Assembly: GCA_003225055.1 (NCBI GenBank)
Contig: QIAU01000168.1
Location: forward strand, 1 to 39,320
Reading direction: 5' to 3'
From: Acidobacteriota bacterium
Lineage (GTDB): Bacteria > Acidobacteriota > Terriglobia > Terriglobales > Acidobacteriaceae
Length of the DNA: 39,320 nucleotides
Part shown: piece after piece, positions 26,384 to 34,502 of the stretch
Layout of the letters: each line of letters opens with the position of its first letter
Position numbering within the stretch: the first letter of the stretch is position 1
Made by a program: the position numbers and the translations under genes
The notes under the pieces: generated by a model
The model's input: only the letters and a program-made list of their open reading frames with translations
Told to the model about the DNA's origin: nothing
Database searches by the model: none

Positions 26384-27274
26384 ATGGCTCGCATGTGCAT
26401 GTATCGGTTCTGTGGCTTGATCGCGCTGGCAGTGATTTTGGGCTCGACGACGATTGCCGTTGGCCAGACTGCTCACACGAAGAAAGTTTTCATGATTACC
26501 GACATGGAAGGTGTGGACGGGATTTTCAACTCCGAACTCCAGTGCAACCCGTTCCAGAGTCCGCGATTCGAGGAGTCCAGGAAGCTCCTGACTGGCGAAA
26601 TTAACGCTGCGGTAGACGGTTTGATGGAAGGGGGTGCAACGGAAGTCGTGGTCTGGGACGGGCACGATGCCAGCCGTACGCTCTCCACTTTGGATATCCA
26701 CCCTAAGGCACGGCTGCTCATGGGCAGCCCGGTCTCGTCAACGCTGGAGCTGAATTCCTCCTATAGCGCACTGGTCTTCATCGGGCAGCATGCCATGGCA
26801 GGCGCAGAAAAGGGTGTGCTCGCGCACTCCTACAGCTCCGATGGTGTCCAAAATATCTGGGTCAACAACAAAACGGTAGGAGAAATCGGCGCGCGCGTCA
26901 TGTTGGCCGGCACTTTCGGCATTCCGGTGGTGATGCTCTCCGGAGACGCCGCGGCATGCAAGGAGATACACGAGCTCGTTTCCCAAGCCGAGTGTGCGGA
27001 AGTGAAGTGGGGCGTCAGCCGGACGGCCACTTTCAGCCTTTCGCATCCGGCAGCGTGTTCGCTGATCCGAGAAAAGGCTCGCCGCGCCATGGAGCGCCTC
27101 GCCGAGTTCAAGCCTTATGTGCTGTCCGGGCCGGTGGAAGTGAAAGTCCAATTCACGACCAAAGCCACACCCGATATCCAACCACGCGCAGGCATTGAAC
27201 AGTTGGACGAGCGCACATGGGTTTTTCGTGGGAAGGACATTATTGAAGCGTGGCTGAAATACTCCAGTTTCTGA
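26384..27274 (+). CDS. M55-family D-aminopeptidase (DppA-like), secreted
   Basis: 296 aa from the ATG at 26384, preceded by GAGGG and opening into a signal peptide (MYRFCGLIALAVILGSTTIAVG, cleavage near GQTA). M55 peptidases are zinc enzymes that release N-terminal D-amino acids. The metal ligands known from DppA are all recognisable: FMITDMEGVDGI (Asp and Glu), VWDGHDASR (His), FIGQHAMAG (His) and NKTVGEIGARV (Glu). Classical DppA is cytoplasmic, whereas this one carries an export signal, so it would act on peptides in the periplasm or outside. It follows the isomerase by 67 bp and is convergent with the M28 gene. It implies a substrate with D-residues, such as cell-wall peptides. Confidence 0.88.
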   Translation: MARMCMYRFCGLIALAVILGSTTIAVGQTAHTKKVFMITDMEGVDGIFNSELQCNPFQSPRFEESRKLLTGEINAAVDGLMEGGATEVVVWDGHDASRTLSTLDIHPKARLLMGSPVSSTLELNSSYSALVFIGQHAMAGAEKGVLAHSYSSDGVQNIWVNNKTVGEIGARVMLAGTFGIPVVMLSGDAAACKEIHELVSQAECAEVKWGVSRTATFSLSHPAACSLIREKARRAMERLAEFKPYVLSGPVEVKVQFTTKATPDIQPRAGIEQLDERTWVFRGKDIIEAWLKYSSF

Positions 27275-27378
27275 CACAGAGAAGCCTGCAGCGCCGAGAA
27301 AGAGCGGCCTTCGAGGGCAGCGTAAGGGATTCGTGAGCTTCAGTCCCCGTGGCACGACTCCACCTTCGACTCGAAGCG

Positions 27379-29442
27379 TCATTTCTCGACAAAATCCACA
27401 TATCCCTTCTCGCGCAGAAAGCGGAAATATCCGACGAAATCGAAATCCGTCGGCCCCAGTTCCAAGCGGGTCAGGTGGATGACCTCGGCAAGGTTGCGAT
27501 GGCCGTCACACCAGTAGAGGGCAATGGTGGGGACTCCTTCCCATGCCCCTGAAGGGTAGCCCTCACGTTGGTCGGGCGGAATGTCGTCGAGCGGCAAGGT
27601 CCCATAGCGCTTGCGCCGAACCACAATTTTGGCCGCCTCCTTCAGTTGAGGGTCTGCGGCCGCGATCGGTTTCATAGGCGCCTTGAAGCCAAGCTCCAGA
27701 GCTCGGCGATCAATAGCGTGACGCACTCTGTTGGTTTGCTCCTCCCCGAATCGGCGAAGGCTCTCAACTAGCGGAGTCAGGTTTTTTCTTGCCTCCTCGC
27801 GTCGCGGTTCCGGGATCAGCCGAAGAACTGAGAGAACGGACTCGGTTTCGCGATCAACCGAATATGTGACGCGATCGATTGCGTCCTGAAGCCGGCGTGC
27901 GAGGCTGTCAGCTTCGTTCGTCGTGGGGACGCGGTCCAGAAACGACGCCGCCGTATCCAAAATCTGTTGGTAGCCCCGGGTCTGGCTCAGTTCCGCCAGC
28001 CACATCGCCTCGGACTCTCCCGCATTGGCCAGGTAGTAGAGAAAAGCCGCATTCACAGTTGCGATATCGCGCAGCGAGCGCGGATCCACCCGGTCTGGAG
28101 TGTCTTCACTGTTATGGTGAGTTTCTACTCCGCTGCCGCTGTAACCCCACACTGTCGGAACATTGACCGTGGGCTCGCTTAAATAGGTGTCGGTTCCACT
28201 CATGAATGTATGTTCATGCCAGAGCCGATGGACCTGGGGAAAGTACTCCTGAGCGACCCGCAAAATGAACGCATCCGTATAGGATTTCGCCACGTGTGGA
28301 TTCATGTAAAAGGTGTACTCGGTGCCTGCCAAATCATAGGAAGCGGCCGGCGTGTCCATGCACAGCGCCGCGACCGTGCGGCGCATTCGCTCAGGATGGG
28401 TCTGGATGTAATGCATCGATCCGTACAGTTCACCCATGATGAACAGTCGTATGCTTCGCTTCGGGCGCGGCAATTTGCCGGAGGCGATCAGCCGATTGAG
28501 CGTCGCCAGCGACTCGAGCATTGCCGCGACACCGGTAGCATTGTCCTCAGCACCTTGCTCGGAGGAGTGGCCGAGGGTCAGCACTTCTTCGGACCCGGTT
28601 CCGGGAATCACGCCTGTCACGTAGGGATAGACGCCGTTGTAGTAGCGAGTGTCGACTGTGGCCTTCACGCGCACCGCACCATGTTCTGCCAGGAGTTTCT
28701 GAACCAGGGCGGCTTGCCGGGGAGTGATCGAGAAGGAAAGCAGGGGGGTACTTGCCTTGGTGAACGCCCAACCATTGTCTCCCCAGGCATTGATCCACTG
28801 CCGGCCGTCCTCAAGCTTGGGATTCTCAGTGAAAGCATTGATGGCGCCCGTGGCCCCGGCCCTCACTAGTGCCCACTTAAAATCTGCGGGATTCCGGCTG
28901 GTGAGTACGAGCTTGCCCCGGAGCGGCATGTGCGCGATCTTGGCGGGGTCGGTCTCTTTCAGTTCCAATACCTCGGCCGTCACACCCTCAGGGGGCGTCG
29001 AACCGCTCCACATGCCGAGCGAAGTTGGGACTTTCTGAAAGTCGGCAAGGATAGCCTGCTCAGCGGGAACGGGGGGATCAACAATTTCCAGCCGAGCCGA
29101 CTTCGCGTCCCAGGCGAGTGGCATCGTCCAAAAACCGGCCTGAGTTGTGCCATCCGCCGGCGCCCCCAAAAGCTCGACATTCTTCAGGCCAATCTCTTCC
29201 ATGGTCTTTTTCACGAATTCCGCTGTCTCCTGGAACTTGGGGTAGGTGAACCAGCGGTCGGTCGAGTACACCTGCTGCATGAAATCCATGGCTTGGCGGG
29301 GCTCGATTTCGGCGCGGATGGCCTCGACCAGTTGCGCAAGGTCCACAGGCGCCGCGGCCAGCGCCCCTGCCCAAGCGAGCGGGAGAAAGACGATAACGAG
29401 TGCCTTGATGGGTCGGCGAATAAAGCGTCGCGCAGCGGTCAT
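27379..29442 (-). CDS. M28-family metallopeptidase, exported
   Basis: 687 aa with a signal peptide (KALVIVFLPLAWAGALAAAP, near residues 13-32). A PA-like insertion (about 140-265) precedes the zinc-peptidase core: VLTLGHSSEQGAEDNATGV (His292 and bridging Asp300), LFIMGELYGSMHY (Glu338), ALCMDTPAAS (Asp363) and VETHHNSEDTPDRVD (His442/443). The usual H-x-D reads H-S-S and the usual Glu-Glu pair is a single Glu, so activity may differ from classical aminopeptidases. A helical C-terminal extension ends in FRFLREKGYVDFVEK, possibly a small winged-helix-like fold. It is transcribed towards M55 and away from the racemase pseudogene, from an AT-rich divergent gap. It probably trims peptides outside the cytoplasm. 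Confidence 0.85.
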   Translation of the reverse strand: MTAARRFIRRPIKALVIVFLPLAWAGALAAAPVDLAQLVEAIRAEIEPRQAMDFMQQVYSTDRWFTYPKFQETAEFVKKTMEEIGLKNVELLGAPADGTTQAGFWTMPLAWDAKSARLEIVDPPVPAEQAILADFQKVPTSLGMWSGSTPPEGVTAEVLELKETDPAKIAHMPLRGKLVLTSRNPADFKWALVRAGATGAINAFTENPKLEDGRQWINAWGDNGWAFTKASTPLLSFSITPRQAALVQKLLAEHGAVRVKATVDTRYYNGVYPYVTGVIPGTGSEEVLTLGHSSEQGAEDNATGVAAMLESLATLNRLIASGKLPRPKRSIRLFIMGELYGSMHYIQTHPERMRRTVAALCMDTPAASYDLAGTEYTFYMNPHVAKSYTDAFILRVAQEYFPQVHRLWHEHTFMSGTDTYLSEPTVNVPTVWGYSGSGVETHHNSEDTPDRVDPRSLRDIATVNAAFLYYLANAGESEAMWLAELSQTRGYQQILDTAASFLDRVPTTNEADSLARRLQDAIDRVTYSVDRETESVLSVLRLIPEPRREEARKNLTPLVESLRRFGEEQTNRVRHAIDRRALELGFKAPMKPIAAADPQLKEAAKIVVRRKRYGTLPLDDIPPDQREGYPSGAWEGVPTIALYWCDGHRNLAEVIHLTRLELGPTDFDFVGYFRFLREKGYVDFVEK

Positions 29443-29636
29443 TCAGGTTCTCGTGGACTTCGAAAACGCCGTGTACAGTCTACCTCTATATATACTCGCG
29501 CAAATATTTCCCAAGGCTTGGCGCGCTGATGCCCCGAATTTTGAGCTGGCGGGCGAAGCATCCGGAAATGACGGTGTTACACTGCTGCACGCTGGGTCGG
29601 ATCTCGGGCTTCTGGGCCGCGAATAGGACGAATTCG

Positions 29637-30713
29637 ATGCACCCTTCATCAATTCGCTTGCATTGGGTGCGGGTGCCGCTATGGGACCCTTTTCGCATCT
29701 CCAACGGCGAAGTTTCCGTCAAGGATGCGATCCTGGTCCAGATCGAGGCGGGAGGCACAACCGGCTGGGGCGAAGCTTCTCCCCTGGCGGGGTCTGCCTA
29801 TTCCGGAGAAACTCCGCAAAGTACCTGGGACTTTCTGCGCCAGCGCCTGGTTCCAGCTTTACTCGAGCAGCCCGAACTTGATCCGCTTCGTTGCTTTGAA
29901 CGTTTATCGAACTTTCCGGGAGAACCTTTTGCAAAAGCAGGACTGGAAGGGGCGGTGTGGGACCTCTATGCCCAGCAGAGCGGCGTGCCGTTGTGGTTCT
30001 TGCTGGGAGGCCATAAGCGGCCGCTCGCGTCAGGAGCGACAGTAGGACTCATGCCAGACCTTTCTGAACTCTTGAATCCGGTGCAACGGTTCCCCCGCCA
30101 GGGCGGGATGTGGACTTGGTGCGCGCCGTGCGCCGGCGCTTCGGCAACATTTCCCTCATGGTGGACGCAAACACGTCCTACCAGCTCGACGACACAGGCA
30201 TTTTCGAGGAACTGGACCGCTTCGACCTCATGATGATTGAACAACCTCTGGAGCGGGAGGCCTTGACCGAACATGCTGAGCTTCAAAGACGATTGCGCAC
30301 ATCCATTTGCCTCGACGAATCGGCTCACGATCTGGAGTCGGTCGGCTCCATGTATTCGGCAGGGCAGCGCGCGTATCCTCAACATCAAGGTGCAGCGCAT
30401 TGGGGGCGTCTGGCCGGCGCGCCAGGCGCACGACCTGGCGCGAGCTGCCGGCATTTCCTGCTGGCTCGGGACTATGCCGGAGTTGGGGATCGCCTCGGTG
30501 CAAGGCCTACATCTGGCGACACTTCCGAACTTCACGCTGCCCTCCGACGTTGTGGCTTCGGAGCGCTGGTTCGTCGATGACATAGTCGGTCCGCCAATTT
30601 CGATTACGGAGACTGGTTTCATTTGCCTTCCGGATGGCGCGGGCATGGGATATCGAGTAGCGGCCGACAAAGTCGTGCAATACCGCACTCGCTTCGAGGA
30701 ACTACGAGCATGA
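29637..30713 (+). pseudogene. Enolase-superfamily gene (OSBS / N-acylamino acid racemase / dipeptide epimerase-like), frameshifted
   Basis: The family is clear. The N-terminal capping domain (WVRVPLWDPFRISNGEVS, GGTTGWGEASPLAGSAYS, AKAGLEGAVWDLYAQQSGVP) is in the frame starting at 29637. It breaks near 30090. The barrel resumes in another frame (PGRDVDLVRAVRRRFG, SLMVDANTSYQLDD, MMIEQPLE, SICLDESAHDLE) and then shifts back near 30360 (SARILNIKVQRIGGVWPARQ, TMPELGIASVQGLHLATLPN). At the first break the text jumps from LLNPVQRF to PGRD, skipping the about 13 residues that hold the K-x-K motif with the catalytic lysine. A real deletion therefore seems to have occurred, not just a miscalled base. 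Asp, Glu, Asp and the second Lys remain. The stop overlaps the DHDPS-family start (ATGA). Confidence 0.85.
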
Positions 30714-31702
30714 GTTCACTTTCTGTCCTGGAGTGCCGTAAGAGTTTGATGCATGGTCTCATTCCCGCCGTGCCGGTGCCTTTCACTGCGTCCGGTCAGA
30801 TTGATGCGACCGGGCAGCAGCGATATGTTGCGTACATGGCCAGTCAGCCGGTGGCTGGAGTGGCTGTATGGGCTCACACCGGACGCGGTTTATTACTAAG
30901 TCGCGGACAACGGATTCAAGTCCTGCGCGCCTGGCGTGACGGTCTGGGATCGGGAAAGTTGCTCATCGCAGGAGTAGGTGGTTCTCTACAATATGCGCGT
31001 GATGGCGTGGCGTTTGTTAATTCCGCACTGAGCATGGCCGAAGACGCTCTGGAACACGGCGCACAGGCTTTGATGGCTTACGCACCGACGCCCTTTCGCC
31101 AATCGAACCAATGTGAAGATCTAACGCTTGATTATCATCGGCAGTTGGCGTCGTTGGGGGCTCCGCTCGTTCTCTTTTATTTGTATGAGGCCGCAGGCGG
31201 TATCTCCTATTCCCAAGGACTCCTGCGCGAGCTCCTTGCGCTGTCCGAAGTGGTCGGAATCAAGCTGGCCACGCTCGATAGCGTGATGACCTTCCAGGAC
31301 GTCGCCTCCCTGATTCGCCGAGACTTTCCGGAAAAGTTGCTGATCACCGGGGAAGACCGTTTTCTGGGCTACAGCTTGATGTGCGGAGCGGAGGCCGCTC
31401 TCATCGGCATGGGCGCTGCCTGCACTGGACTACAACTCGATCTGATGCAGGCTTTTTTCCAGGGACGATCCGCCGAGTTTCTTACGCTATCGCGCTTAGT
31501 GGACGAGCTGGGCGAAGTTCTTTTTGTTTCGCCGATGGAAGGCTACATCCGCCGCGTCCTGTGGGCACTGGTCCAGGAGGGCATCATTGGACGCGAATCC
31601 AGTTACGATCCCTGGGGACCAGAGCTGCGCGAAGATGAATTCCCTGAAATCAGCAGTGTTCTTCGCCGAGTAGCTCAGCTCGAACCGACAAAAGGAAATT
31701 GA
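30710..31702 (+). CDS. Dihydrodipicolinate synthase / N-acetylneuraminate lyase family aldolase
   Basis: 330 aa. The start at 30710 overlaps the preceding stop as ATGA and has GAGGAAC upstream, so the longer frame to 30623 is rejected. A class I aldolase TIM barrel: LIPAVPVPFTASGQIDATGQ at the N-terminus, VWAHTGRGLLLSRGQR in the position of the TGE motif, LVLFYLYEAAGG with the catalytic Tyr near 157-159, and VVGIKLATLD with the Schiff-base Lys185. The second family lysine and tyrosine are thus in place. DHDPS/NAL enzymes condense or split pyruvate-containing compounds, including sialic acid and keto-deoxy sugar acids. No signal peptide, so cytoplasmic. It lies 9 bp before the DHOD-like gene. 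A catabolic aldolase is more likely than lysine synthesis given the context. Confidence 0.87.
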   Translation: MSSLSVLECRKSLMHGLIPAVPVPFTASGQIDATGQQRYVAYMASQPVAGVAVWAHTGRGLLLSRGQRIQVLRAWRDGLGSGKLLIAGVGGSLQYARDGVAFVNSALSMAEDALEHGAQALMAYAPTPFRQSNQCEDLTLDYHRQLASLGAPLVLFYLYEAAGGISYSQGLLRELLALSEVVGIKLATLDSVMTFQDVASLIRRDFPEKLLITGEDRFLGYSLMCGAEAALIGMGAACTGLQLDLMQAFFQGRSAEFLTLSRLVDELGEVLFVSPMEGYIRRVLWALVQEGIIGRESSYDPWGPELREDEFPEISSVLRRVAQLEPTKGN

Positions 31703-31711
31703 GAAAGCCTT

Positions 31712-33043
31712 ATGTGGGAGTTGCTTCCTCCAAGAGTCCGCCTGGTTGGCGCTCCGTGCCTCAACGAACGCAATACGCGACAACTCGCGCAGGACTTCGA
31801 CAAGTTCCGTAATGGCCTCCCGCGGCCCCTCGAGGCTTATATCCTTGCAACCTACGGCGTTGACCTTGCCACCGAGTATGCAGGCTTGCCAGTCAAGAAC
31901 CCCTTTGGCAAGGCTTCTGGACAACTTTCGCTTGCTGCCCATCAGATCGAGCGCGATGCCGCTGCTGGGCTGGGCTTCGTCATTTTAAAGACCCTCGTCG
32001 CCCAGGACCCAAGCGGCCGGCAGAGCATGCGAGAGTGGGCCATTCCTGAGACACGCATGCTCGTCGAACCCATTCACGGACGCATGGGCGGGGAGGGATG
32101 GACCGTCACATGGAAAGGTCGGGGCTGGTTTGACAGCTTCGTCGCGTACCGGCACCTTTTCGGCCAAGCGCTGAACGTGGGGCAAGCGTCGAACATGCTG
32201 GTTGTGCCCTCCGTCAACTATCACCTGCCGGGTGGCAAAGAGACGTTCTGGAAGCAGGAGGAATACACTTTCACCACGCTCCGTTTGTTCGAGACCTGGA
32301 GCGAGGTCTGCGGCGACCGGCCGATGCCTCTGGAGAAGGATTTCAGCCCAACCTTGGCAGGCAATGAGCGCGCCACCCAGCAGGCGAAGATTGCGGAGTG
32401 GCTACAATCGGTTCCCGGTCTCATTCACCGCGCTGCGCCTGGCAAGGTTTGGGTTGGGCTGAAAGTTTTTAATACGCTTTTTGATGACCATTTCCAGGTT
32501 CAAATGCTCGATGGCGTACACGGCCCACCAGCGGGTGACGATCGTGCAGATTTCCTGGTTTATGCGAACCGCCTGTTCGATCCGGCTAAGGAATTTGAAG
32601 GCAAGCTGGGGGTCGCTTACGGTGGTCCTGATCTGAGTCACCGGAATCTGGCCGTGCTGGAGAAGTTCTTGTCCGTCCGGTCAGACGCCGACGCGCGCAC
32701 GCGACAACGAGACTTGGTAGACCACTTACCGATTAGCGCTAGCGGTGACATTCACTCGGGTCGCATAGCAGCCGAGTATCTTCTGCGCGGTGCCTCGAGC
32801 TTCCAGATGCACACTATCTTCCAATTGCCCAACGGGCAATTCTCCATGCCGACCGGGAGCAAGACCGAGAGGGCGTTACATCGCTTGCTCTTTCATCCCC
32901 AGGATGGCTTCATTCCCTGGCTGTTGGACCTGAAAGAAACCTTTGGGTGGAAACAGGAAATGAACATCCAGCAGATGGCCAAGTGGTGCCAGAATAACTG
33001 GAAGAACGTTGAAGAGTTGACTTCGGAGAAGCAGAACGCATAA
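31712..33043 (+). CDS. Dihydroorotate dehydrogenase-like FMN oxidoreductase
   Basis: 443 aa, cytoplasmic, no signal. The N-terminal barrel strand GLPVKNPFGKASGQLSLA (residues 58-75) and GFVILKTLVAQDPSG match the 'v.NP...ASG' and 'lKT' FMN-binding motifs of class 1 DHOD and the PreA half of dihydropyrimidine dehydrogenase. The later ISASGDIHSGRIAAEYLL and GASSFQMHTIFQLP correspond to the phosphate-binding 'GGI.s..da.eyl.aGAs..Qv.t' end. The catalytic loop is divergent (LVVPSVNYHLPG instead of a canonical S/C-P-N segment), so it is probably not the pyrimidine enzyme. It sits 9 bp after the aldolase and just before an MFS carrier, suggesting a catabolic flavin step on an unknown substrate. GAGAAAG precedes the ATG. 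Confidence 0.72.
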   Translation: MWELLPPRVRLVGAPCLNERNTRQLAQDFDKFRNGLPRPLEAYILATYGVDLATEYAGLPVKNPFGKASGQLSLAAHQIERDAAAGLGFVILKTLVAQDPSGRQSMREWAIPETRMLVEPIHGRMGGEGWTVTWKGRGWFDSFVAYRHLFGQALNVGQASNMLVVPSVNYHLPGGKETFWKQEEYTFTTLRLFETWSEVCGDRPMPLEKDFSPTLAGNERATQQAKIAEWLQSVPGLIHRAAPGKVWVGLKVFNTLFDDHFQVQMLDGVHGPPAGDDRADFLVYANRLFDPAKEFEGKLGVAYGGPDLSHRNLAVLEKFLSVRSDADARTRQRDLVDHLPISASGDIHSGRIAAEYLLRGASSFQMHTIFQLPNGQFSMPTGSKTERALHRLLFHPQDGFIPWLLDLKETFGWKQEMNIQQMAKWCQNNWKNVEELTSEKQNA

Positions 33044-33101
33044 TCACCCACAAACTGGGAAACCGGTTAGTTGGGAAACACTGATAAATTTTCATCTCTC
33101 C

Positions 33102-34373
33102 ATGCGCGTATTCTACGGCTGGTGGATTGTCCTCGCTGCGTTCCTGAATCTTTTCTTCTCGGTCGGTATCGTCTACTACGGCTTTCCGGTCTTCTATCCT
33201 TCGATGGTCGATTCGCTCGGCTTCACCCGGGCGCAATTGACCCAGGGCTTTCTGGTGGGATTCGTGGTGGCGGGTCTGCTATTCGGGCTTTTGGCAGGCG
33301 TCCTCATCGACCGATTGGGATCTCGTCAGGTCATCCGAATCGGCATTTGGTGTGTTGGCCTGCCGCTGATCGGGATGGGAAGCATGACGCGCCTGTGGCA
33401 ATACTACCTGCTCTGCATCATAGAAGTGGTCGGTTACGTGCTGACCGGACCTATTCCCAACCAGGTCTTGATCTCCAACTGGTTCCGGCTAAAGCGTGGC
33501 CGCGCCATGGGTGGCGCCTATCTGGGATTAGGCGTGGGCGGTGCAATTTCCCCGCTTCTGATCAACGGCCTAATTCAGAGCTTTGGTTGGCGGCACGCCT
33601 TTGAAATCATCGGAGCACTCATCCTGATCGTTCTCTTCCCAGTTTCCCAGTGGATCACGCGCTCCAGCCCGCGCGACTTGGAACTTCTTCCTGACGGGAT
33701 CTCCCCGGCTGCTTCCCCGATTGAACCCGCTTCGGGCGCGGGAGGGTACGTTGTTGGAGTGGAGGTAGCGCAAGCTGTGCGCAGCGCCAACTTTTGGTTG
33801 ATCGTGGCTGGCTGCACTTTGACCATCGGCGCCATCGGCGCCGTGACACAGCACCTGATCCTCTTTCTCAAGGGCCAGGGATATTCCTTGAGCGGCGCTT
33901 CCCGCGTATCGAGCGCGCTGCTGGTTTCAAGTCTTGCGGGCCGGGTGATCGTCGGATACTTTGCCGATCGCTACAGCATAAAAAATGTGATGGCATTGTT
34001 CTACCTGGTGCTGGCGCTGGCAATCCCATTGCTGTTCGCGGCCCAGCGGCCTGCCGCCGTCTGGGGGTTCGCGCTGTTCTATGGCTTTGCCATGGGCGCC
34101 GACTACATGTTGATTCCGCTGGTTACGGCGGATTGCTTTGGATTGTCGGCCCTGGGCAAACTCTTGTCTTTAATCATCATGGGATATTCCATGGGCCAAT
34201 GGTTTGCACCCTGGCTGGCAGGGAGAATCTTCGACACCCGCCACAGCTACGATCTTGCCTGGATCATTATGTCTGCCGTTGCGGCCGTGGGTGCTGCGCT
34301 GATCTATGCGATAGCACCGGATCGGCAGGCGGTCGCCCGCCAAAATTCAATACGCGCAGGCGAGTGCGCATGA
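33102..34373 (+). CDS. MFS transporter, oxalate/formate antiporter-like (OFA/MCT type)
   Basis: 423 aa with about 12 membrane helices in two halves joined by a polar loop near residues 185-215 (SSPRDLELLPDGISPAASP). The MFS motif A-like loop GLLAGVLIDRLGSRQVIRIG lies between helices 2 and 3, and its pair (GRVIVGYFADRYSIKNVM) in the second half. NQVLISNWFRLKRGRAMGG is typical of the OFA/monocarboxylate group, which carries organic acids. It comes 58 bp after the DHOD-like gene and 129 bp before GH109. The neighbours suggest import of a sugar acid or other carboxylate. The ribosome-binding site is weak. Confidence 0.88.
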   Translation: MRVFYGWWIVLAAFLNLFFSVGIVYYGFPVFYPSMVDSLGFTRAQLTQGFLVGFVVAGLLFGLLAGVLIDRLGSRQVIRIGIWCVGLPLIGMGSMTRLWQYYLLCIIEVVGYVLTGPIPNQVLISNWFRLKRGRAMGGAYLGLGVGGAISPLLINGLIQSFGWRHAFEIIGALILIVLFPVSQWITRSSPRDLELLPDGISPAASPIEPASGAGGYVVGVEVAQAVRSANFWLIVAGCTLTIGAIGAVTQHLILFLKGQGYSLSGASRVSSALLVSSLAGRVIVGYFADRYSIKNVMALFYLVLALAIPLLFAAQRPAAVWGFALFYGFAMGADYMLIPLVTADCFGLSALGKLLSLIIMGYSMGQWFAPWLAGRIFDTRHSYDLAWIIMSAVAAVGAALIYAIAPDRQAVARQNSIRAGECA

Positions 34374-34502
34374 TTACAGCCTCTGCTTATACCAGAAGTT
34401 TGCTGGCCGGTATTTTTAGAAAAACACGCGGGAAGACCAGGGCGCTTTATTGTAAAACCAATATCCACCTGAGCGGATCGTTAATCGATAGGAGGTCACC
34501 AC

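Noticed and set aside
27364-27376. CTTCGA-C-TCGAAG palindrome between the convergent M55 and M28 genes
   Set aside because: The loop is too small for a stable hairpin and there is no T-run on either side.
29471-29495. GTGTACA plus TATATATA in the divergent M28/racemase gap, similar to the GntR upstream region
   Set aside because: Similarity is limited to a common short hexamer-type word; spacing differs, so not called an operator.
30623-30709. Upstream extension of the DHDPS-family frame
   Set aside because: It lies inside the racemase coding text; the ATGA overlap and GAGGAAC favour the start at 30710.
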